From positions 372,001 through 436,000 of the forward strand of contig NC_060200.1 of NCBI RefSeq assembly GCF_020623625.1: a DNA stretch of 64,000 nucleotides, read 5' to 3'. The translations under genes were made by a program, and so were the position numbers. Positions within the stretch are counted from its first letter, which is position 1. The number at the start of each line of letters is the position of its first letter. Source of the stretch: Saccharomycodes ludwigii (Eukaryota > Ascomycota > Saccharomycetes > Saccharomycodales > Saccharomycodaceae). Positions 59,094 through 64,000 of the stretch are shown piece after piece. A model generated the notes under the pieces. It searched no databases and was not told the origin of the DNA. It saw only the letters and a program-made list of their open reading frames with translations.

Positions 59094-61052
59094 TCAGTCA
59101 ACCTCTTCAACAGTTGGGCCAGAATCGCCACCTGCATTTGGACCAGCAGCACCACCACCTGGAGCACCTGGGAACCCACCTGGAGCGGCACCACCAGCAG
59201 CGCCACCAGCGCCACCAGCAGCACCATAAAACTTGGTCATGATTGGATTAGCAACACCTTCCAATTCCTTTTGTTTGTCTTCATACTCTTGAGTAGAAGC
59301 AGCTTGAGAAGCATCCAACCAATTAATAGTTTCCTCAGCAGCCTTAGATAGTTTTTCAAAATCTTCTTCCCCAACTTTATCCTTAAAACCACTCTCATTG
59401 ACACTATTTTTCAAAGAAAAGGCGTATGCCTCCAAACTATTCTTAGTCTGAACACGTTTTGCCTCTTGTTCATCTTCAGCTTTAAACTTTTCAGCTTCAC
59501 TAACCATTCTATCAATATCAGCTTGAGATAATCTACCTTTATCATTAGTAATCGTAATCTTATTGGATTTACCAGTACCCTTTTCTATAGCGGATACATT
59601 CAAGATACCATTCGCATCAATATCAAAGGTAACCTCGATTTGTGGGACGCCCCTTGGAGCAGGTGGGATACCACTTAACTCAAATTTACCCAACAAGTTA
59701 TTATCTTTTGTTCTTGTTCTCTCACCCTCATAAACTTGAATCAAAACACCTGGTTGGTTATCAGCATACGTGGAAAAGGTTTCCGATTTTTTAGTTGGAA
59801 TCGTAGAATTTCTTGGAATCAACTTAGTCATTATACCACCCGCAGTTTCAATACCCAAGGATAATGGAGTAACATCCAACAACAATAAATCCTGAGTCTT
59901 GGAAGACTGATCACCAGTTAAAATGGCAGCTTGAACGGCAGCACCGTAAGCAACGGCTTCATCTGGGTTGATAGATCTGTTTGGTTCTTTGCCATTAAAA
60001 AAGTCGGAAACCAACTTTTGAATCTTTGGGATTCTGGTGGAGCCACCCACCAAAACAATTTCGTCAATTTGTGTCTTATCCAATTTAGAATCTCTCAAAA
60101 CTTTTTCGACTGGCTCTAAAGTAGACCTAAACATGTCCGCACACAACTCTTCAAATCTGGCTCTTGTAATACTGGTGTAAAAATCAATGCCCTCGTATAA
60201 AGAATCGATTTCAATAGAAGTTTGGGTAGATGATGACAAAGCCCTCTTGGCCCTCTCAGCAGCAGTTCTTAGTCTTCTCAAGGACCTTTGATTGGTAGTC
60301 AAGTCAGACTTGTTTTTCCTTTTGAATTCATTGGCCAAATGAGTAACCAATCTATTATCAAAATCTTCACCACCTAAGTGTGTGTCACCGGCGGTAGCTT
60401 TAACCTCAAAGATACCATCATCAATAGACAACAAAGAAACATCAAAGGTACCACCACCTAAATCAAAGATCAACACATTATGGTCGCCTTTACCCTTTTT
60501 GTCCAACCCATAAGCAATAGCCGCGGCTGTGGGTTCATTAATAATACGCAAAACGTTCAAGCCAGCAATTGTACCGGCATCTTTCGTAGCCTGTCTTTGA
60601 GAGTCATTAAAGTAAGCAGGAACAGTAACTACAGCATCATTAACCTTAGAACCCAAATAAGCTTCGGCAGTCTCCCTCATCTTGATCAATACCATAGAGG
60701 AAATTTCTTCTGGAGTGAAAACCTTGGTTTCACCTTTAAACTCAACTTGAATCTTTGGCTTACCCCCCACATTAATAACTTTAAAAGGCCAATGTTTCAT
60801 ATCACTTTGGACCTCTGGATCGTCAAATTTTCTACCGATCAAACGCTTAGCATCAAAGACAGTATTTGTAGGATTAATGGCAGCCTGATTTTTGGCCGCA
60901 TCACCAATCAATCTTTCACTGTCATTAAACGCGACGTATGATGGGGTAGTTCTATTACCTTGATCATTAGCAATGATTTCAACACGATCATTTGCAAAAT
61001 GAGCAACACAGGAATAAGTAGTACCTAAATCAATACCAACAGCTTTAGACAT
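59094..61052 (-). CDS. SSA3: Cytosolic HSP70 of the Ssa group (SSA3/SSA4 position)
   Basis: A 652-residue HSP70 with all three family signatures: [14 protein letters not shown] at residues 6-19, [15 protein letters not shown] near 195-209, and [17 protein letters not shown] near 332-348. The substrate-binding domain follows, then a Gly/Ala/Pro-rich tail ending in EEVD, the site for Hsp40 (Sis1) and TPR co-chaperones. It folds nascent and stress-damaged proteins and helps import into the ER and mitochondria. The position between ILS1 and AAR2 matches YBL075C (SSA3), whose sister is YER103W (SSA4); both are heat-inducible. The long upstream region contains a phased heat-shock element and stress pentamers. 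Sequence alone cannot separate the Ssa isoforms; the name follows position. Confidence 0.97.
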   Translation of the reverse strand: MSKAVGIDLGTTYSCVAHFANDRVEIIANDQGNRTTPSYVAFNDSERLIGDAAKNQAAINPTNTVFDAKRLIGRKFDDPEVQSDMKHWPFKVINVGGKPKIQVEFKGETKVFTPEEISSMVLIKMRETAEAYLGSKVNDAVVTVPAYFNDSQRQATKDAGTIAGLNVLRIINEPTAAAIAYGLDKKGKGDHNVLIFDLGGGTFDVSLLSIDDGIFEVKATAGDTHLGGEDFDNRLVTHLANEFKRKNKSDLTTNQRSLRRLRTAAERAKRALSSSTQTSIEIDSLYEGIDFYTSITRARFEELCADMFRSTLEPVEKVLRDSKLDKTQIDEIVLVGGSTRIPKIQKLVSDFFNGKEPNRSINPDEAVAYGAAVQAAILTGDQSSKTQDLLLLDVTPLSLGIETAGGIMTKLIPRNSTIPTKKSETFSTYADNQPGVLIQVYEGERTRTKDNNLLGKFELSGIPPAPRGVPQIEVTFDIDANGILNVSAIEKGTGKSNKITITNDKGRLSQADIDRMVSEAEKFKAEDEQEAKRVQTKNSLEAYAFSLKNSVNESGFKDKVGEEDFEKLSKAAEETINWLDASQAASTQEYEDKQKELEGVANPIMTKFYGAAGGAGGAAGGAAPGGFPGAPGGGAAGPNAGGDSGPTVEEVD

Positions 61053-61231
61053 TTTTGATTATATATATATTTTTTTGTGTTTTTTTGTGTTTTTTTTGTG
61101 TTTTTTTTGTGGTTTTTCAGTAAGTTTATTTATTATTATATGACAAGAAAAATACTGAAAATTGAGATTTTAATTTTAAAAATTGACATTAGTAAGAAAT
61201 AAATCTAAAATAGGTTTCATTTATATAACAT

Positions 61232-61299
61232 AATTTTTATTTTTTATTTTTTATTTTTTATTTTTTATTTTTTATTTTTTTATTTTTTTTATTTTTTAT
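61232..61299. repeat. TTTTTTA-type tandem satellite
   Basis: Units of six to eight T followed by A repeat for about 68 bp in the HSP70 promoter, about 180-250 bp upstream of the ATG. Confidence 0.9.
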
Positions 61300-61357
61300 C
61301 TATTTCATTTATTTGTGTTAAAGCAGTTAATTAAATTACAAAGAATAACACATCTAA

Positions 61358-61791
61358 CCCCTTAATTAGAGTTTTGTTTTAATTAATTCAAGTTCACTGA
61401 CACAACATCATTCCTTGCTCTCCCTTTCTTCGTGATGCACCTATTAAAATTATGCGGAGTTTTTTCTTTTTTTTTCTTTTTTTTTTTTTTTTCACTCATT
61501 TTTCTTTAAATAAATAATTGTGTTCTACTTAATTCCATACGATTCCACATAATTCTATATAATACTACAAGCTTCTACAATATTCTACAGGAATGACTGT
61601 CTAAACGTTTTAGTACAAAAACACGAGCATATAATCATCTCATTTCTTCTCCACCCCTTAAAAAAAAGAAAAAAAAAATTTAAGATAAAAGGTTTCCTTT
61701 CTTTTCTTTTCCTTTCTGAATAAACCACACTATTATAATTCCAAATATTCAGCTATTTCTAACACAGATAATGTGAGAGGATACCCAGGGG
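61358..61791. promoter_or_regulatory. Three STRE pentamers in the HSP70 promoter
   Basis: CCCCT occurs at 61358-61362 and 61654-61658, and AGGGG at 61787-61791. These are stress response elements of the Msn2/Msn4 type. Pentamers are short, but GC-only cores are rare in this AT-rich spacer. Confidence 0.4.
61523..61585 (-). promoter_or_regulatory. Step-type heat-shock element array (10-bp-phased)
   Basis: TTC trinucleotides (GAA on the SSA strand) begin at 61523, 61533, 61543, 61553, 61573 and 61583; the 61563 slot reads TAC. This exact 10-bp phasing is the step-type heat-shock element, in which Hsf1 trimers contact nGAAn units separated by five bases. It lies 470-535 bp upstream of the SSA start. 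Confidence 0.7.
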
Positions 61792-62204
61792 ATAGGAGAA
61801 CAAACCCTTTTTAGAGTACAAGAGTTAATAATCATAATCATAACAATAATACTAATAATATAATACTTTGTTTAGACTACAATTTTGTCGAATATAAGAA
61901 GAGAATTTAATTAACTATTACTATGATGCATGTCTTCAAAAAAAAAAAACTTACTCTTGTTCAACCATACTTGACTTCGTGCAAAGAACGACTATCGTAA
62001 GTTAGCAATACTATTAAAAAAACTGAACATGTTGCTGGAATCAAAAAACATTCAAAGTACATGATAGATTTCGTTTTTAAATTTAATTTTATATACTGTA
62101 ACCTAAACTATATATATATATATATGTGTGTGTTCCAAAATAAACTTTTTAACAATGATAATGATTATTTTTCAATTGCTAGTAAAGTAGCCGCATTTGC
62201 TCGA

Positions 62205-63521
62205 TTATACTGATTGATGATACACTCCCGATACTACAGTAGGTTTGTATTCATCATCTGAATCATCACTATCTACATTCCAAATTTGAATCACATCATA
62301 TTCCTCATTATTATTATTATTATTACATATTAATTTTTCAGTGGTATCGCTATATTCGTCAGTTTCTTCCTCTTGTAATATGTCTGATATATAATTTCTT
62401 AGAAAGTTAATTAGAGATTCAAATCTTGCTATTTTATTGCTCCCAGTAGTATTACCGATAATAGTTTCATTAATATATTCGTTTTCTATAAAACATTTCT
62501 TTAAGCACTGAATGTTAATTAAATTCTCTTTATATTCTTGCGGTAAACTCTTTAGTTGCACCATAAATATTTCTAAAAACATGGTAATATAGTTTAGATT
62601 ACCATCGAACACATCTTTAGATTTCATTATTAGTTCTATTATATTATGCCACTGTAAACTACTAGCATAATTTCCTAGCATAATTACGTGTATGAAGCAA
62701 ATTTGAAATTCACCCAGCAAATTATTGTTATTATCCACATTCATAAGCTTTTTTAGATAATAAGATTTATCTAAATAATCACACATTTCCATTTTATTTC
62801 GTATCGCATCTTTTGACTTAAAGTTAATCAAAGTGTAATCAACGGTACCAGGATATACTTTGTTGTTAACATCATTTTTTAAACCTTTGGTTGCTTTATT
62901 GTGTGCTGAAGTTTGACGTAAGTCAATTTTCGATTCTAGCCTCTTGTATTCTTCAATAGAGCACATATATGAATCACAATATAGCCATTTAGGTACACAT
63001 GTAAATGTACTAATATTTTGATACTTTTTTAATATGAAACATAAATTCTTCCAAGTGATATGATTAAGTAAATAAGTGTCTTTTCCCCATGCGCTACTGT
63101 TTTCACTATTATTATTGCCCACATAGTTAACCATATAATCTAAATATCCATAATATTTTTTTACATAATAATATTCGTCATGCATACCGTCCTCTTTTGA
63201 TGTATTCTCTATAATTTCATATGGTTCAAATTTTTCTGTATTTTTGTTATACCTAAACCCGTAATCAGTAGGAGTGGCAGAATCACAAGTATTTAACCAG
63301 TATCCATAACACACTTCACTATGTGAATGTATGAACTGTATAAAGTGTAATTTTATTGAATTATTTATATTTTTAATTCCATAAAATTGTCTTTGCGCTT
63401 TATTGCTATTATCTATAGTGAAAATAGTATTATTGTTTAAGTTTATAGTAAATGAACTACCAGTATTTCTGGTATTACAATCGAAATAATCATCTATATT
63501 ATTAAATAATATGCATCTCAT
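62205..63521 (-). CDS. AAR2: U5 snRNP assembly factor Aar2
   Basis: A 438-residue protein (355 in S. cerevisiae). The N-terminal domain has the Aar2 pattern (QRQFYGIKNINN, IKLHFIQFIHS, GYWLNTCD) and the helical C-terminal domain has LLGEFQICFIHVIMLGNYAS followed by LQWHNIIELI, the family's most recognisable stretch. DYTLINF precedes it. Aar2 binds Prp8 in the cytoplasm, blocks Brr2 and RNA access, and is exchanged for Brr2 in U5 snRNP maturation. The extra length comes from loops and an acidic Asn-rich tail (EYDVIQIWNVDSDDSDDEY). Position and strand next to SSA match YBL074C. AAR2 was first found through splicing of the MATa1 pre-mRNA. Confidence 0.92.
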   Translation of the reverse strand: MRCILFNNIDDYFDCNTRNTGSSFTINLNNNTIFTIDNSNKAQRQFYGIKNINNSIKLHFIQFIHSHSEVCYGYWLNTCDSATPTDYGFRYNKNTEKFEPYEIIENTSKEDGMHDEYYYVKKYYGYLDYMVNYVGNNNSENSSAWGKDTYLLNHITWKNLCFILKKYQNISTFTCVPKWLYCDSYMCSIEEYKRLESKIDLRQTSAHNKATKGLKNDVNNKVYPGTVDYTLINFKSKDAIRNKMEMCDYLDKSYYLKKLMNVDNNNNLLGEFQICFIHVIMLGNYASSLQWHNIIELIMKSKDVFDGNLNYITMFLEIFMVQLKSLPQEYKENLINIQCLKKCFIENEYINETIIGNTTGSNKIARFESLINFLRNYISDILQEEETDEYSDTTEKLICNNNNNNEEYDVIQIWNVDSDDSDDEYKPTVVSGVYHQSV

Positions 63522-63799
63522 TTATATAACAAGCCTTTTATTAATAACTGTCTTTGAAGTTCTAAAGTCTTTGGATTTGTCAAAAGTGTTGTTAGGTATT
63601 TGCTTGTTGTAAGAGACTAATTTTTTCTAATTTAACAAGACCTTGCGGAGGCAACAATGAACATCACTAAATATTATAATACGTATTATATAAACCTTTT
63701 TGAACTTATTGAATTTATTTCCATAAATCCGTTTGAAATCATAAAACTTTATTCAGGATGAATGTATATATATATATATAAGAAGCGGAAGTCAGTATA

Positions 63800-63808
63800 G
63801 GTGGCAAA
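63800..63808 (+). promoter_or_regulatory. PACE-type motif GGTGGCAAA (Rpn4)
   Basis: An exact match to the proteasome-associated control element bound by Rpn4. It lies 279 bp from the AAR2 start and may belong either to AAR2 or to a + strand gene beyond the window. Confidence 0.45.
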
Positions 63809-63928
63809 GTGCAAACGGTTCAAACAATTAGGATAACCATACAACTTTTTTTTTTTTCTTTTCTTTTTTTTTGTTTTGGTTACAGCAATATCCTTCGTGG
63901 AACGTGATGTGATATACTTTGCTTTATG

Positions 63929-63936
63929 TTACCCGG
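63929..63936. promoter_or_regulatory. Reb1 site TTACCCGG at right edge
   Basis: A perfect TTACCCGG lies about 120 bp after the PACE-type motif. Together they suggest a real promoter region near the window edge. Confidence 0.5.
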
Positions 63937-64000
63937 GTTTAAAGTGATTTTTTTTTTTTGATAAGATTTTATATTGTTGATGGGAACCACTGTTTATATT

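Larger units (their letters stand above)
61053..62204. promoter_or_regulatory. Long HSP70 promoter region
   Basis: 1152 bp between AAR2 and the SSA gene, unusually long for a minus-strand tandem pair. It contains a TTTTTTA-type satellite (about 61232-61299), STRE pentamers, a step-type HSE array, T tracts near 61460-61491, and (TA)n near 62110-62124. No separate gene recognised. Confidence 0.85.
63522..64000. promoter_or_regulatory. AAR2 upstream region and right edge
   Basis: 479 bp to the window edge. It contains (TA)n at about 63766-63780, a PACE-type motif (63800-63808), T tracts near 63846-63858 and 63949-63959, and a Reb1 site (63929-63936). A further gene, possibly the RPS8-type neighbour expected from synteny, may lie beyond the edge. 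No coding start is seen here. Confidence 0.7.

Noticed and set aside
61070-61120. TTTTGTG repeats next to the HSP70 start as MSE sites
   Set aside because: They lack the required base beyond the core and look like a simple T-rich repeat.

Overview
This window is nuclear DNA of a budding yeast (Saccharomycetales). The evidence is compact intronless genes, very AT-rich spacers full of long A/T homopolymers, Asn/Gln-rich insertions in regulatory proteins, and gene content and order that match Saccharomyces cerevisiae. The genes interleave two S. cerevisiae regions that are whole-genome-duplication (WGD) sisters: YBL086C-YBL074C on chromosome II and YER114C-YER103W on chromosome V. From left to right I read: YBL086C, BOI1/BOI2, CDC27, TMN3, LSM4, SWI4, KAP123, ALG3, FLO8, then an inserted block, then GLE2, YBL081W, PET112, MAM1, NUP170/NUP157, ATG8, RTT105, ILS1, SSA3/SSA4 and AAR2. 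Having the union of both tracks on one segment is what a lineage that never had the yeast WGD should show. The low GC and Asn-rich proteins suggest Saccharomycodaceae (for example Saccharomycodes), but the species is an inference.

Layout. 1-10 kb: a partial NT-C2 domain gene diverges from the polarity scaffold BOI, followed by the APC/C subunit CDC27. 10-20 kb: the nonaspanin TMN3 converges on LSM4, and LSM4 shares a divergent promoter with SWI4. 20-31 kb: KAP123, ALG3 and FLO8 are in tandem. 31-40 kb: an accessory block lies between FLO8 and GLE2, which are neighbours in S. cerevisiae. It holds one unrecognised 969-residue protein on the minus strand and two tandem THI7/NRT1-family permeases that carry a patchwork of identical and diverged segments, the mark of gene conversion. 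40-53 kb: GLE2, the Asn-rich YBL081W, mitochondrial PET112, a probable MAM1 and the nucleoporin NUP170/157. 53-64 kb: a minus-strand run of ATG8, RTT105, ILS1, an SSA-type HSP70 and AAR2.

The genes are mostly conserved housekeeping genes and do not form one pathway. Several promoters carry motifs that fit the adjacent gene: an MCB and an ECB/Mcm1-like site before SWI4, an MCB before RTT105, a meiotic MSE before MAM1, a Gcn4 site before ILS1, and a 10-bp-phased step-type heat-shock element before the HSP70 gene. I saw no convincing tRNA, rRNA, CRISPR array or transposon. I found no clear new multi-gene system. The most unusual items are the unrecognised protein with its repeat-bearing upstream spacer, the converted permease pair, the phased heat-shock array, and an orphan PAC motif with a perfect branch-point sequence in a convergent gene-free gap.
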